Shown here: positions 44,374 through 53,477 of the stretch, piece after piece
How the letters are laid out: each line of letters opens with the position of its first letter
Numbering within the stretch: position 1 is the stretch's first letter
Assembly: GCF_013425525.1 (NCBI RefSeq)
Contig: NZ_JACCKA010000017.1
Location: forward strand, 57,261 to 121,260
Reading direction: 5' to 3'
DNA length: 64,000 nucleotides
Origin: Luteimonas salinisoli
GTDB taxonomy: Bacteria > Pseudomonadota > Gammaproteobacteria > Xanthomonadales > Xanthomonadaceae
Made by a program: the position numbers and the translations under genes
Notes under the pieces: generated by a model
Seen by the model: only the letters and a program-made list of their open reading frames with translations
Told to the model about the DNA's origin: nothing
Databases searched by the model: none

Positions 44374-46083
44374 CTATTGTGCAACGGATCCTGGCGACGG
44401 CGCCTTTTCGGCGGCGATGCTCTCGGCCAGCAGCAGCGCGCGCTCGAAGTCGGACGCGAAACGCACCTGGCCGTCCCTGCCCAGCGCCATGTCGGCCAGG
44501 ATCCGGTTCGGCTGCGCCTGCAGCCCCGAGACGATCAGCACGATGCCGCGGCGCCGGCAGCGGTCGGCCAGCGCCCGGAGTGCGTGCACGCCGCTGGCGT
44601 CGATGATCGGCACCAGCCGCATCCGCAGGATGAATGCCCGCGGCGTTTCGACGAACTGGTCCAGCAGGTTGTCCAGGCGGTTGGCGGCACCGAAGAACAG
44701 TGGCCCGGAGATCCGGTAGACCTCGACCCCGGCCGGCAGCCGTTGGCGCTGCCGGCCTTCCGCATCATCGCCTTGGCCATTGTCGTCGTCCGGATGCATG
44801 CCGCCGCTGATCTCGACCGACTCCGACATCCGGAACATGAAGACGAACGCGGCCACCACGATTCCCGCCTGGATCGCCACGGTGAGGTCGACGAACACGG
44901 TCAGGAAGAAGGTCAGCAGCAGCACCAGGCGGTCGCCCCAGGGCGCCGACAGGGTGTGGCGGAAGTGCTGGTGCTCGCTCATGTTCCAGGCCACCACCAG
45001 CAGCACCGCGGCCAGTGCCGCCAGCGGCACGTGCCGCATCAGCGGCGCGAACAGCAGCAGGAACACCAGCAGGAAGCCCGCGTGCAGCATCCCGGAAACA
45101 GGAGAGCGCGCGCCGGCGCGCACGTTGGTGGCGGTGCGCGCGATCGCGCCGGTCGCCGGCAGCCCTCCGAACAGCGCCGAGCCGACGTTGGCCACGCCCT
45201 GCGCGACCAGTTCGCCGTTCGAGCGGTGGCGACCGCCGGTCATCCCGTCGGCAACCACCGCCGATAGCAGCGATTCCACCCCGGCCAGGAAGGCGATGGT
45301 GAACGACGCGGGCAGCAGCTCCAGGGTGCGTTCGAACGGAATCTGCGGAATCGAGAACGCCGGCAACGCCGACGGCAGGCTGCCGAAGCGCGTGCCGATG
45401 GTTTCGGCCGGGAGCGCGAGCGCCACCGCGACTGCCGTGCATGCGCTCAAGGCGATCAGGAACCCCGGCCATTTCGGTTTCCAGCGCCGCAGCGCGACGA
45501 TGATCAGCAGGCCGGAGACCACCAGCGCCACGGCCGTGGGCTGGGTGGTCCCCAGATGCCTGCCGTAGGCGATCCAGCGCTCGACGAACTCGGCCGGGAC
45601 CTGCTCCATGCGCAGCCCGAGCGCATCCTTGATCTGGCTGGAGAAGATGCTCACCGCGATGCCGGCGGTGAAGCCGGTGATCACCGGCTGCGGCATGTAC
45701 TTCATCAGCGTGCCCAGGCGCAGCAGGCCCGCGGCGATCAGCATCAGCCCGGCCAGCAGCGTGCACAGAATCAGCCCGCCGTAGCCGAACTCGGCGATCA
45801 CCCCGAACACCACCGGGATGAACGCCGCGGTGGGCCCGCCGATCTGCACCCGCGAGCCGCCCAGCGCCGAGATCAGGAACCCGGCGACGATCGCGGTGGT
45901 CAGGCCCTTGTCCGGGGTGGTGCCGCTGGCGATCGCCAGCGCCATCGCCAGCGGCAGCGCCACCACCGCCACGGTCAGCCCGGCGACGGCGTCGGCGCGC
46001 AGGTCGCCCCAGCCGTAGCCGCGGCGCAGCACCGCGAGCAGCTTGGGCTCGAACTGCTGCCGCAGCGACTGGGGGCGATCCAT
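44374..46083 (-). CDS. SulP-family anion transporter with STAS domain
   Basis: 569 residues with about 11-12 membrane segments. The Sulfate_transp signature is present near the N-terminus (AVAGLTVAVVALPLAMALAIASGTTPDKGLTTAIVAGFLISALGGSRVQIGGPTAAF), and a C-terminal cytoplasmic STAS domain spans about 455-550 (GVEVYRISGPLFFGAANRLDNLL; VPIIDASGVHAL). Members carry sulfate, bicarbonate or dicarboxylates; the substrate here is unknown. It sits behind an Xre regulator and ahead of thiD. Confidence 0.92.
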   Translation of the reverse strand: MDRPQSLRQQFEPKLLAVLRRGYGWGDLRADAVAGLTVAVVALPLAMALAIASGTTPDKGLTTAIVAGFLISALGGSRVQIGGPTAAFIPVVFGVIAEFGYGGLILCTLLAGLMLIAAGLLRLGTLMKYMPQPVITGFTAGIAVSIFSSQIKDALGLRMEQVPAEFVERWIAYGRHLGTTQPTAVALVVSGLLIIVALRRWKPKWPGFLIALSACTAVAVALALPAETIGTRFGSLPSALPAFSIPQIPFERTLELLPASFTIAFLAGVESLLSAVVADGMTGGRHRSNGELVAQGVANVGSALFGGLPATGAIARTATNVRAGARSPVSGMLHAGFLLVFLLLFAPLMRHVPLAALAAVLLVVAWNMSEHQHFRHTLSAPWGDRLVLLLTFFLTVFVDLTVAIQAGIVVAAFVFMFRMSESVEISGGMHPDDDNGQGDDAEGRQRQRLPAGVEVYRISGPLFFGAANRLDNLLDQFVETPRAFILRMRLVPIIDASGVHALRALADRCRRRGIVLIVSGLQAQPNRILADMALGRDGQVRFASDFERALLLAESIAAEKAPSPGSVAQ

Positions 46084-46086
46084 GGG

Positions 46087-46338
46087 CTAGACGGGATCCT
46101 TCAGGCGCACACCGCGCCCGCGCCCCTGGCTGGGTTGCTCGTTGCCGATGAGTTCCACGCCCGCTGCGTCCAGCGCCTCGACGATCCTGGTCAGCGTGCC
46201 GACCACGCCGCGGACGTCGCCGCGGCTGGACTCCATGCGCTGGATCGTCGGCAGGGAGACACCGGCCATCGCCGCCAGGGTGCGCTGGTCGATGCCGAGC
46301 AGGGCCCGGGCGGCGCGCAGTTGGGCGGCGGAGATCAT
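46087..46338 (-). CDS. Small Xre-family helix-turn-helix regulator
   Basis: 83 residues. LRAARALLGIDQRTLAAMAGVSLPTIQRMESSRGDVRG is a complete HTH_3 domain, followed by GTLTRIVEALDAAGVELIG, as in small chromosomal Xre regulators. The ATG at 46338 has GGGAG 6-7 bases upstream; a longer frame from 46380 lacks a ribosome site. The stop lies 3 bases before the sulP ATG, so the two are co-transcribed. A 25-bp inverted repeat 72 bp upstream is a candidate operator. Confidence 0.85.
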   Translation of the reverse strand: MISAAQLRAARALLGIDQRTLAAMAGVSLPTIQRMESSRGDVRGVVGTLTRIVEALDAAGVELIGNEQPSQGRGRGVRLKDPV

Positions 46339-46409
46339 GCCGGTCTCCCGGGGCGGACGTCGAGGCCATTCTTGCGCCACAAGCTTGCCTATGCAATCTC
46401 ATGACCAAT

Positions 46410-46434
46410 ATCGTGATGTCTGATACATCACGAT
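46410..46434 (-). promoter_or_regulatory. Inverted repeat, candidate operator of the xre-sulP operon
   Basis: ATCGTGATGT (46410-46419), 5-base spacer, ACATCACGAT (46425-46434): a perfect 10-bp inverted repeat in an AT-rich island between phoH and the xre gene. It fits a dimeric regulator site rather than a terminator, as no T-run follows. Confidence 0.65.
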
Positions 46435-46486
46435 GCTGCAGGTTGCCGCTCCGGGCGCCTGTCTCTGGGGGCGCTCCCCGCGGCCG

Positions 46487-47887
46487 CTACAGCACTTCCG
46501 AAGCGTAGTCGGCCAGCCGCGAACGCTCGCCGCGGCGCAGGGTGACGTGGGCGCTGTGCTCCCAGGTCTTGAAGCGATCCACCGCGTAGGTCAGGCCGGA
46601 AGTGGTCTCGGTGAGGTAGGGCGTGTCGATCTGCTCGACGTTGCCCAGGCAGACGATCTTGGTGCCCGGGCCGGCGCGGGTGATCAGCGTCTTCATCTGC
46701 TTCGGGGTGAGGTTCTGCGCCTCGTCCAGGATCAGCCAGCGGCTGAGGAAGGTGCGCCCGCGCATGAAGTTAAGCGAGCGGATCTTGATCCGCGAGGCCA
46801 GCAGGTCGTTGGTCGCCGCGCGGCCCCAGCTGCCGCCTTCCTGGTTGTGGGTCAGCACTTCCAGGTTGTCGGTCAGCGCGCCCATCCACGGCGTCATCTT
46901 CTCCTCCTCGGTGCCGGGCAGGAAACCGATGTCCTCGCCGACGCTCACCGTGGCGCGGGTCATGATGATCTCGCGGTAGCGCTGCTGGTCCATGGTCTGG
47001 GCCAACCCCGCCGCGAGCGCCAGCAGGGTCTTGCCGGTGCCGGCGGTGCCGAGCAGGGTGACGAAGTCGATCTCGGGGTCCATCAGCGCGTTGAGCGCGA
47101 AGTTCTGCTCGCGGTTGCGCGCCAGGATGCCCCACACCGCGTGCTGGCTGCTGCGGAAGTCGTCGACGATCTGCAGGGTAGCGCGGTCGCCCTCCACCCT
47201 GGACACGCGGAACTCCGCCTCCTCGTCGCCGGGCAGGTAGAGGTACTGGTTCGGGTGCCAGTCGTCGGCTTCGCCGGGGCGCACCTCGTAGTAGGTGCGG
47301 CCCTTGTCGGTCCAGGAGCGCAGGTCCTTGCCGTAGCGCTGCCAGAAGTCCTCCGGCAGCGCGGTCGCGCCGGTGTAGAGCAGGCTGAAATCGTCCAGCG
47401 CGCGGTCGTTCTCGTAGTCCTCCGAGGCGATGCCGGCGATCGCCGCCTTGATCCGCAGGTTGATGTCCTTGGAGACGAAGACCACCGGCAGGTCGGCGTC
47501 GGCGTGCTGCAGCACCTGGATGGCGTGGATGATGTCGTTGTCGGGCACCCGGCCGTCGGCCTGCAGGCGGCCGTCGAGCGCGCCGGTCTGGAAGCGCAGC
47601 CGGCCGATGCTCTCGGCGCCGCGCAGCTGCAGGCCGTTCGGGCGGCTGAGCAGCAGGCCGGGAGCGATCCGCTCGGTGCCCTGCGATTCGATCAGCTCGT
47701 TGATGAAACGGCTCACCTGGCGCGCGTTGCGGCTGGCCTCGGAGGTGCCCTTCTTGCCGTTGTCGAGCTCCTCGATCACCTGCATCGGCAGGTAGACGTC
47801 GTGCTCCTCGAACTTGAACAGCGCGGTCGGGTCGTGCATCAGCACGTTGGTGTCGAGCACGTAGATGCGCTTGCCTTTGGTCATCAT
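46487..47887 (-). CDS. PIN-PhoH fusion protein (PhoH2 type)
   Basis: 466 residues. An N-terminal PIN RNase domain (about 7-145: YVLDTNVLMHDPTALF, EELDNGKKG, PDNDIIHAI, FVSKDINLRIKA supply the acidic residues) is fused to a C-terminal PhoH ATPase (Walker A GTAGTGKT, 280-287; Walker B RWLILDEAQNLTPKQMK). PhoH2 proteins have been shown to unwind and cut RNA. No antitoxin-like small gene is seen next to it. It follows bcp by 106 bp. Confidence 0.95.
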   Translation of the reverse strand: MMTKGKRIYVLDTNVLMHDPTALFKFEEHDVYLPMQVIEELDNGKKGTSEASRNARQVSRFINELIESQGTERIAPGLLLSRPNGLQLRGAESIGRLRFQTGALDGRLQADGRVPDNDIIHAIQVLQHADADLPVVFVSKDINLRIKAAIAGIASEDYENDRALDDFSLLYTGATALPEDFWQRYGKDLRSWTDKGRTYYEVRPGEADDWHPNQYLYLPGDEEAEFRVSRVEGDRATLQIVDDFRSSQHAVWGILARNREQNFALNALMDPEIDFVTLLGTAGTGKTLLALAAGLAQTMDQQRYREIIMTRATVSVGEDIGFLPGTEEEKMTPWMGALTDNLEVLTHNQEGGSWGRAATNDLLASRIKIRSLNFMRGRTFLSRWLILDEAQNLTPKQMKTLITRAGPGTKIVCLGNVEQIDTPYLTETTSGLTYAVDRFKTWEHSAHVTLRRGERSRLADYASEVL

Positions 47888-47993
47888 CGGCTTGTCGTTC
47901 GCCTGGTGGGGTGGTGTTGGACGGAAAACGCGCAGCGGCAGTTCGCCGCGGCCCGCGGGGCGGGGCGGCGAACGGGGCGGGCGGGGCGGGGGA

Positions 47994-48473
47994 TCACTGC
48001 GCTTGTGCTTCCTTCAGCGCTTCGAGCACGGCTTCGGCATGGCCCGGCACCCTGACTTTGCGCCACGCGCGCGCGATCCTGCCGCGCGGGTCGATCAGGA
48101 AGGTGCTGCGCTCGATGCCGATCACCTTGCGCCCGTACATGTTCTTCTCGCGGATCACGTCGAACGCGCGGCACAGCGCCTCGTCGGGATCGCTGACCAG
48201 CGGGAATGCGAATCCCTGCTTCGCGCAGAAGTTGTCGTGCGACTTCACCGAGTCGCGGGACACGCCCAGCACCGCCGCGTCGCGGCGCCTGAACTTCTGC
48301 AGCAACGCGTTGAAGTCGAGGCCCTCGGTGGTGCAGCCGGGCGTGGAGTCCTTGGGGTAGAAATACAGCACCAGCCACCGGTCGGCATAGTCGGCCAGGG
48401 TCGCTTCCGCGCCGCCGGACAGCTGCAGCGGCAGCTTGCGGACGGTCCGATCGAGGGTGTCGCCTTCGTTCAT
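47994..48473 (-). CDS. bcp: Peroxiredoxin, BCP family
   Basis: 159 residues. Thioredoxin fold with the peroxidatic Cys at about residue 47 in FYPKDSTPGCTTEGLDF. The resolving Cys found five residues later in E. coli BCP is absent, so this is a one-Cys or atypical type. STFLIDPRGRIARAWRKV is conserved. Together with gcvR, dapA and bamC it reproduces the bcp-gcvR-dapA-bamC neighbourhood of other gammaproteobacteria. Confidence 0.94.
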   Translation of the reverse strand: MNEGDTLDRTVRKLPLQLSGGAEATLADYADRWLVLYFYPKDSTPGCTTEGLDFNALLQKFRRRDAAVLGVSRDSVKSHDNFCAKQGFAFPLVSDPDEALCRAFDVIREKNMYGRKVIGIERSTFLIDPRGRIARAWRKVRVPGHAEAVLEALKEAQAQ

Positions 48474-48505
48474 GCGAGGCCAGGTCCTTGTGGGTCGCGC
48501 GGCGC

Positions 48506-49072
48506 TCAGAACTTCATCGGATCCATGATCGCGTCCAGGTTCAGGTGGTCGCAGAACTCGAGGAAGTCGTCGCGCAGCGCGGCGATGTGCATGTCGGCCG
48601 GCACGCCGATGGTCACCTGCGCCGAGAACATGTCGGCGCCGGTCTGCATCGCCCGGTAGCGGGAGGAATGCAGGCTCTCGATGGTGATGCCCTGGCGGTC
48701 GAAGAAATCGGCCAGCTGGAACAGGATCCCCGGCTTGTCGGCGGCCACCACCTCGACCACGTACGGCAGCAGATTGGACTGCACCGGCTTGGGGCCGGTG
48801 CGGTACCACACCAGCTTCAAGCCTTCCTCGCGGTCGAGGCGGGCGAGCATCGCCTCGAGCTTGGCCACCGCGTCCCAGGAACCGGTGGCCAGCGCGGTCA
48901 CCGAGACGTCGCGGCCCACCGTGGACAGGCGCGCATCGACCAGGTTGCAGCCGCTGTCGCTGATCCGCCGGCTGACCGAGAGCAGCGGCGACTGCGGATG
49001 CGTCGTGTACGCGTTGATGATCAGGTGGTTCTCGTTCGGCGCAGGACGGGAAGCTGTGTCGGAATCGGTCAA
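48506..49072 (-). CDS. gcvR: GcvR-like ACT-domain regulator
   Basis: 188 residues from TTG 49072, two ACT domains: about 17-85 ([49 protein letters not shown]) and about 103-180 ([32 protein letters not shown]). GcvR antagonises GcvA and thus glycine cleavage. The TTG start gives [17 protein letters not shown], like relatives; ATG 49162 would add 30 residues of no evident quality. It is divergent from dapA and 32 bp upstream of bcp. Confidence 0.85.
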   Translation of the reverse strand: MTDSDTASRPAPNENHLIINAYTTHPQSPLLSVSRRISDSGCNLVDARLSTVGRDVSVTALATGSWDAVAKLEAMLARLDREEGLKLVWYRTGPKPVQSNLLPYVVEVVAADKPGILFQLADFFDRQGITIESLHSSRYRAMQTGADMFSAQVTIGVPADMHIAALRDDFLEFCDHLNLDAIMDPMKF

Positions 49073-49139
49073 GGCGGCGTCCGCGGCTGTCGGGTCTGAA
49101 CGGCGGCCGGTCGTCGACCGGATGCCGCGACCAGCATAC

Positions 49140-49169
49140 TTGCCCGTGCTTCGGAGCCGCAAGTAAGAT
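49140..49169 (+). promoter_or_regulatory. Promoter of dapA
   Basis: TTGCCC (49140-49145), 18-base spacer, TAAGAT (49164-49169). Transcription would begin near 49176, which excludes the GTG at 49171 as the dapA start. Confidence 0.5.
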
Positions 49170-49263
49170 CGTGCACCGCCGCATGCGCGCTCCGTCCGGG
49201 GCTCCCGCGCAGGCGGTCCAACCGCCTTTCCGCGCCGCCTCCGGCCCGCCCAGAGATCCGCCC

Positions 49264-50169
49264 TTGCGACTTTCCGGCAGCATCACCGCCCTGGCGACGC
49301 CCTTCACGGCCGCCGGGGAACTCGACCTCGACGCCTGGCGCCGCCTGCTGCAGCAGCAGCTCGATGCCGGGACCCAGGCCTTGGTGGTGGCCGGCTCCAC
49401 CGGCGAGGCCGCGGCCCTGTTCGCGGCCGAATACGACACCCTGCTGCGCACCGCGGTGGAGGCCGTGGCCGGGCGGGTGCCGGTGCTGGCCGGCACCGGC
49501 CAGTCCAGCACCGCCCGGACCATCGAGCAGACCAGGCGCGCCGGGGCGCTGGGCGCCGACGCCGCGCTGGTGGTCGTGCCGCCCTACGTGCGCCCCACCC
49601 AGGCGGGCCTGGCGGCGCACTACCGCGCGGTGGCCGACGACGGCGCGTTGCCGCTGGTGCTCTACAACGTGCCGGTCCGCACCGGTTGCGACCTGCTGCC
49701 GGAGACCGTCGCCGGGCTGGCGCAGCACCCGCGCATCGCCGGCATCAAGGAAGCGTGCGCCGAACCGGAGCGCATGCAGGCGCTGCTGGCGCTGCGGGAG
49801 GAAGGGTTCGCGGTGCTCAGCGGCGACGATCCGACCGCGGCGCGCGCGATGCTGGCCGGCGCTGACGGGGTGGTCTCGGTGGTGTCCAACGTCGTTCCGG
49901 CGGCGATGCGGCGCCTGTGCGAGCTGGCGCGCGGCGGCGACGAGGATGCCGCCCTCGCGCTGGACGCGCGGCTACGCCCGGTCTACGACTTCGCCGCCCT
50001 CGAGTCCAATCCGATCCCGGTCAAGGCGCTCCTCTTCCGGGCCGGCCTCGGCCATGGCCTGCGCTTGCCGCTGACCGGCCTGGACGCCGCGCACGCCGAC
50101 GCCGCGGCACGCACCGCCGCCCTGACCGAAGAACTAGAACGCGCCTGCCGCGATACACTCGCGGCCTGA
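49264..50169 (+). CDS. dapA: 4-hydroxy-tetrahydrodipicolinate synthase
   Basis: 301 residues from TTG 49264. DapA condenses pyruvate with aspartate semialdehyde in lysine/DAP synthesis. [26 protein letters not shown] (pyruvate-binding), [14 protein letters not shown] (catalytic Tyr) and [12 protein letters not shown] (Schiff-base Lys) are present. Earlier in-frame starts (ATG 49183) would add an atypical Pro/Ala-rich lead; family length favours the TTG. bamC-like follows by 14 bases. Confidence 0.94.
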   Translation: MRLSGSITALATPFTAAGELDLDAWRRLLQQQLDAGTQALVVAGSTGEAAALFAAEYDTLLRTAVEAVAGRVPVLAGTGQSSTARTIEQTRRAGALGADAALVVVPPYVRPTQAGLAAHYRAVADDGALPLVLYNVPVRTGCDLLPETVAGLAQHPRIAGIKEACAEPERMQALLALREEGFAVLSGDDPTAARAMLAGADGVVSVVSNVVPAAMRRLCELARGGDEDAALALDARLRPVYDFAALESNPIPVKALLFRAGLGHGLRLPLTGLDAAHADAAARTAALTEELERACRDTLAA

Positions 50170-50183
50170 CCCAGGAGATGCCG

Positions 50184-50702
50184 ATGTTCCAGACCCGTCC
50201 CGTGTTCCGCACCACCGTGCTCGTCGCGCTCGCCCTCGCGGTGCTGGCGGCATCCGGCTGCCGCTGGTTCCGCAAGGAGAACTCGCTCTACGCGGGGACC
50301 GCGGAAACCCGCCCGCTCGAGGTACCGCCGGATCTGGACCGTCCCGCCACCGACGGCGCGATGGCCCTGCCCGATGTGCCGCAATCGGTGACGCGCTCGG
50401 AGGCGGGGCCTGGGCGGACACAGGTCGCCAGCACCACCGGCTTCAACGTGTCGGGCAACCGCGACGAGATCTTCACCCGCGTAGGCGAGGTGCTCGGCGC
50501 GATCCCGGACCTGCAGATCTCCAGCAGCGCGCGCCTGCTCGGCACCTACGACGTCAGCTACGGCGGCAGCAACTTCCTGGTGCGCATCGCCCAGACCGGC
50601 GACGGCGCCTACATCTCGGCGGTCGATCCGCGCGGCCTGCCGGCCGGCGGCGAGGGGCCGACGAAGCTGATCGCGGCGCTGCGCGCCGAACTCGGCGGCT
50701 GA
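50184..50702 (+). CDS. bamC: BamC-like lipoprotein
   Basis: 172 residues. Lipoprotein signal with lipobox ASGC (Cys at about 24), then WFRKENSLYAGTAETRPLEVPPDLDRP, a segment resembling the N-terminal unstructured part of BamC that binds BamD, and one C-terminal domain (about 80-170). BamC is an outer-membrane assembly factor. It is shorter than E. coli BamC (one helix-grip domain instead of two). AGGAG is spaced correctly for ATG 50184. Assignment rests on synteny with dapA and the N-terminal motif. Confidence 0.75.
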   Translation: MFQTRPVFRTTVLVALALAVLAASGCRWFRKENSLYAGTAETRPLEVPPDLDRPATDGAMALPDVPQSVTRSEAGPGRTQVASTTGFNVSGNRDEIFTRVGEVLGAIPDLQISSSARLLGTYDVSYGGSNFLVRIAQTGDGAYISAVDPRGLPAGGEGPTKLIAALRAELGG

Positions 50703-50746
50703 CCCGCAAGGCGCGGCGCCCGCGCGTCGCGCATGCCGGTAAAAGG

Positions 50747-50771
50747 AACGGGCGCCGACGGCGCCCGTTTT
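50747..50771. terminator. Bidirectional terminator between bamC-like gene and fdxA
   Basis: A 10-bp stem (AACGGGCGCC / GGCGCCCGTT) with loop GAC, flanked by an A-run (50741-50744) on the left and T residues on the right, so it can serve both convergent genes. Confidence 0.8.
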
Positions 50772-50803
50772 CCTGTCTGCCTGGCGACCGCGCGGTGCGG
50801 CGC

Positions 50804-51127
50804 TCAGCGCTCGAGCAGCTTCAGCTTGTCCGGCTTGCCTTCCCACTCCTTGGCATCGGGCAGACCGTCCTTGCGCGCGGTGATCACCGGCCAGTCCCTC
50901 GACAGCTCGGCGTTGAGGGCGATGAAGGCTTCCTGGCCGGCCGGCACGTCGTCCTCGGGGTAGATCGCGTTGATCGGGCACTCCGGCTCGCACAGGGTGC
51001 AGTCGATGCACTCGTCCGGATCGATCACCAGGAAGTTCGGGCCTTCGTGGAAGCAGTCGACCGGGCACACCTCCACGCAGTCGGTGTACTTGCACTTGAT
51101 GCATTCTTCGGTGACGACGAAAGGCAT
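50804..51127 (-). CDS. fdxA: 7Fe ferredoxin FdxA
   Basis: 107 residues. [29 protein letters not shown] holds the [3Fe-4S] and part of the [4Fe-4S] ligands, and [16 protein letters not shown] the remainder. The C-terminal extension ([18 protein letters not shown]) is that of the Azotobacter-type 7Fe ferredoxin. It is an electron carrier of uncertain partner. It lies alone between two terminators. Confidence 0.97.
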   Translation of the reverse strand: MPFVVTEECIKCKYTDCVEVCPVDCFHEGPNFLVIDPDECIDCTLCEPECPINAIYPEDDVPAGQEAFIALNAELSRDWPVITARKDGLPDAKEWEGKPDKLKLLER

Positions 51128-51328
51128 GGCGCGTGTCCTGTGATGACCGCGATAGTGTACGCCGTGGCGGCCGCGCGACGCGATCGCGCCGCGCGCCGGC
51201 CTGCCCGCGAAGCCCATCTGACCAGCGAGTCGACACATGGAATCGCGCGCGTCGCGACTTCCGTCGCTCCCACGAGGGTCACGACCAGCGGACGGCTATC
51301 CGGCTCCCCTGAGTGGGGAGAAGAACCC

Positions 51329-51366
51329 AAAAAAAGCGGAAGCCCGCGTCCTTGCGGACGCGGGCT
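51329..51366 (-). terminator. Rho-independent terminator of tRNA-Glu
   Basis: On the minus strand: an 11-bp stem (AGCCCGCGTCC / GGACGCGGGCT), GCAA loop and a run of seven T (A7 at 51329-51335 on the plus strand) after a short spacer. Confidence 0.9.
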
Positions 51367-51374
51367 CCTGGAAA

Positions 51375-51450
51375 TGGCGCTCCCTACGGGATTCGAACCC
51401 GTGTTTTAGCCTTGAGAGGGCCACGTCCTAGGCCTCTAGACGAAGGGAGC
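51375..51450 (-). tRNA. tRNA-Glu (anticodon CUC)
   Basis: A 76-nt tRNA on the minus strand. Acceptor GCTCCCT/AGGGAGC with G discriminator and encoded CCA; TCGTCTAGAGGCC D-arm as in tRNA-Glu; the anticodon stem TGGCC/GGCTA around CTCTCAA gives CTC (reads GAG); T-loop GGTTCGAATCC. It is followed by a strong terminator. Confidence 0.95.
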
Positions 51451-51593
51451 GGGGACGGCCCTTGGGGCCACCGGCTGGACGACCGGCCTGCGGCGGCCGG
51501 ATCGGCCGTGCAGCTTGCTAGTATAGCAGGACGATGGGCGTTGCAACGAGGCCGAAGGCCGGCGCCCGCACGAGCCACCCGACCGAATCCTAG

Positions 51594-52928
51594 ATGCCCA
51601 CCCAGACCCAGACCGAGCCCCTGACCGAGCTGCGCAGCATCCCGCGCGACCAGCATCCGATCTCCCGCAAGGGCATCAGCGCCAGCGCGCTGCGCGTGCT
51701 CTACAAGCTGCGCGAGGGCGGCCACGAGGCCTACCTGGTCGGCGGTGCGGTGCGCGACCTGCTGGTGGGGCTGCAGCCCAAGGACTTCGACATCGCCACC
51801 GACGCCACCCCCGAGCAGGTCAAGGCGTTGTTCCGCAATTGCCGGCTGATCGGCCGGCGCTTCCGCCTGGCGCACGTGGTGTTCGGCCGCGAGATCATCG
51901 AGGTGGCCACCTTCCGCGCCAACGTCGACGACGGCAGCGGCGACCGCGAGCTGCACGAGGGCGGGCGGCTGCTGCGCGACAACGTCTACGGCAGCATCGA
52001 GGACGACGCGATCCGCCGCGACTTCACCGCCAACGCGCTGTACTACGCGATCGAGGACTTCTCGGTGCGCGACTACACCGGCGGTTTCGAGGACGTGCAG
52101 AACCGGGTGATGAAGCTGATCGGCGATCCGGAGCTGCGCTACCGCGAGGATCCGGTGCGGATGCTGCGCGCGGTGCGGCTGGCCGCCAAGCTCGACTTCG
52201 GCATCGACCCGGGCACCGCTGCGCCGATTCCGCATCTGGCGCATCTGCTCGCCGAGGCCGCACCGGCGCGTCTGTTCGAGGAATGCCTGAAGCTGTTCCT
52301 GTCCGGCCATGCCGAAGCCAGTTTCCTGGGCCTGGAGCGGCACGGCCTGCTGCCGGCGCTGTTCCCGGAGTCGGCCGCGGCGCTGGCCGCGAACCGCAGC
52401 GGCGCGCTGCGGCGGATGCTGCTCGAGGGGCTGCGCAACACCGACGCGCGCGTCGCCGCCGAGGAGCCGGTGTCGCCTGCGTTCCTGTTCGCGCTGCTGC
52501 TGTGGCCGGCGTACTGTCGCGCGCTGATGGCGTTGCAGGCCGAGGGTGTGCACGCCGCCGAAGCGCAGCGCCGAGCCGCCGACCGCGTCACCCTGCACCA
52601 GCTCGGCACGGTGGCGCTGCCGCGGCGGTTCTCGCTGCCGATGCAGGAGATCTGGCTGCTGCAGGCGCGCTTCCCGCTGCGCCAGCGCAAGCGGGTGGTG
52701 CGGACCCTCTCGCACCCGCGCTTCCGCGCCGCGTTCGATTTCCTGGTGCTTCGCCAAGCGGCGTCGGACGACCATGCCGACGACGTGGCGTTCTGGCAGG
52801 AGGCGCAGCAGGACCCCGACCATGCCATCGCCGCGCATCCGCCCGAGGCCTCGGCCGGCGACGACGCCGAAGGCCAGGCGCCGCGGCCGCGCCGCCGCCG
52901 TCGCCGCCGGCCCTCGGCCGCGGAATGA
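51594..52928 (+). CDS. pcnB: Poly(A) polymerase I
   Basis: 444 residues. PcnB adds 3' poly(A) tails that promote RNA decay. The nucleotidyltransferase head has AYLVGGAVRDLLVGLQPKDFDIATDATPEQVK (GG and DxD catalytic motifs, about 47-80), RRDFTANALYY and REDPVRMLRAVRLAAKLDF; the C-terminal Arg-rich tail ([14 protein letters not shown]) fits PcnB. Its TGA overlaps the folK ATG (ATGA). Confidence 0.96.
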   Translation: MPTQTQTEPLTELRSIPRDQHPISRKGISASALRVLYKLREGGHEAYLVGGAVRDLLVGLQPKDFDIATDATPEQVKALFRNCRLIGRRFRLAHVVFGREIIEVATFRANVDDGSGDRELHEGGRLLRDNVYGSIEDDAIRRDFTANALYYAIEDFSVRDYTGGFEDVQNRVMKLIGDPELRYREDPVRMLRAVRLAAKLDFGIDPGTAAPIPHLAHLLAEAAPARLFEECLKLFLSGHAEASFLGLERHGLLPALFPESAAALAANRSGALRRMLLEGLRNTDARVAAEEPVSPAFLFALLLWPAYCRALMALQAEGVHAAEAQRRAADRVTLHQLGTVALPRRFSLPMQEIWLLQARFPLRQRKRVVRTLSHPRFRAAFDFLVLRQAASDDHADDVAFWQEAQQDPDHAIAAHPPEASAGDDAEGQAPRPRRRRRRRPSAAE

Positions 52929-53473
52929 ACCCGCCGGCCGTCGCCTGCGTCGGCCTGGGCGGCAACCTCGGCGACGCCGCCGCGACCCTGCACGCGGCGG
53001 TCGCCGCGCTGGCGCGACTGCCGCGCACGCGTCTGCTGCGCGCCTCGCGGCTGTACCGCAGCCCGCCCTGGGGGCCGCAGGACCAGCCCGCCTTCGTCAA
53101 CGCCGCAGCCGCGCTGGAGACCGGCCTGGAGCCGCGCGCGCTGCTCGACGCCCTGCTGGCGGTCGAACGCGACTTCGGCCGCGTGCGCGCCGCCGACGGC
53201 AGCGACCGCTGGGGGCCGCGCACCCTGGACCTCGACCTGCTGCTGTACGCCGACGCCGTCATCGACGCGCCCGGGCTGCGGGTCCCGCATCCGCATCTGC
53301 ACGAGCGCGCGTTCGCGCTGGTGCCGCTGCTCGAGGTGCTGCCCGACGCCACGATTCCCGGCACCGGGCCGGCGCGTCTCGCGCTCGCCGGCCTCGCCGC
53401 GGACCAGGTGCGCGCGCTGCAGCCGGTCGAGGCGGCTGGGCTACCGCGCCCGCCGCCGCAGGCCCTAAGCTAG
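52925..53473 (+). CDS. folK: HPPK (folate biosynthesis pyrophosphokinase)
   Basis: 182 residues. 6-hydroxymethyl-7,8-dihydropterin pyrophosphokinase. [49 protein letters not shown] (with the catalytic DLD) and [16 protein letters not shown] are all conserved. It is coupled to pcnB by a 4-bp overlap and lies 4 bases before panB. Confidence 0.96.
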   Translation: MNPPAVACVGLGGNLGDAAATLHAAVAALARLPRTRLLRASRLYRSPPWGPQDQPAFVNAAAALETGLEPRALLDALLAVERDFGRVRAADGSDRWGPRTLDLDLLLYADAVIDAPGLRVPHPHLHERAFALVPLLEVLPDATIPGTGPARLALAGLAADQVRALQPVEAAGLPRPPPQALS

Positions 53474-53477
53474 CCCC

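Noticed and set aside
46339..46380. Longer start for the Xre regulator (ATG 46380)
   Set aside because: No ribosome site there, while ATG 46338 has GGGAG at good spacing and begins at the HTH domain.
46487..47887. PIN-PhoH gene considered as part of a toxin-antitoxin pair
   Set aside because: No small antitoxin-like gene lies next to it, and the fused ATPase marks it as the stand-alone PhoH2 type.
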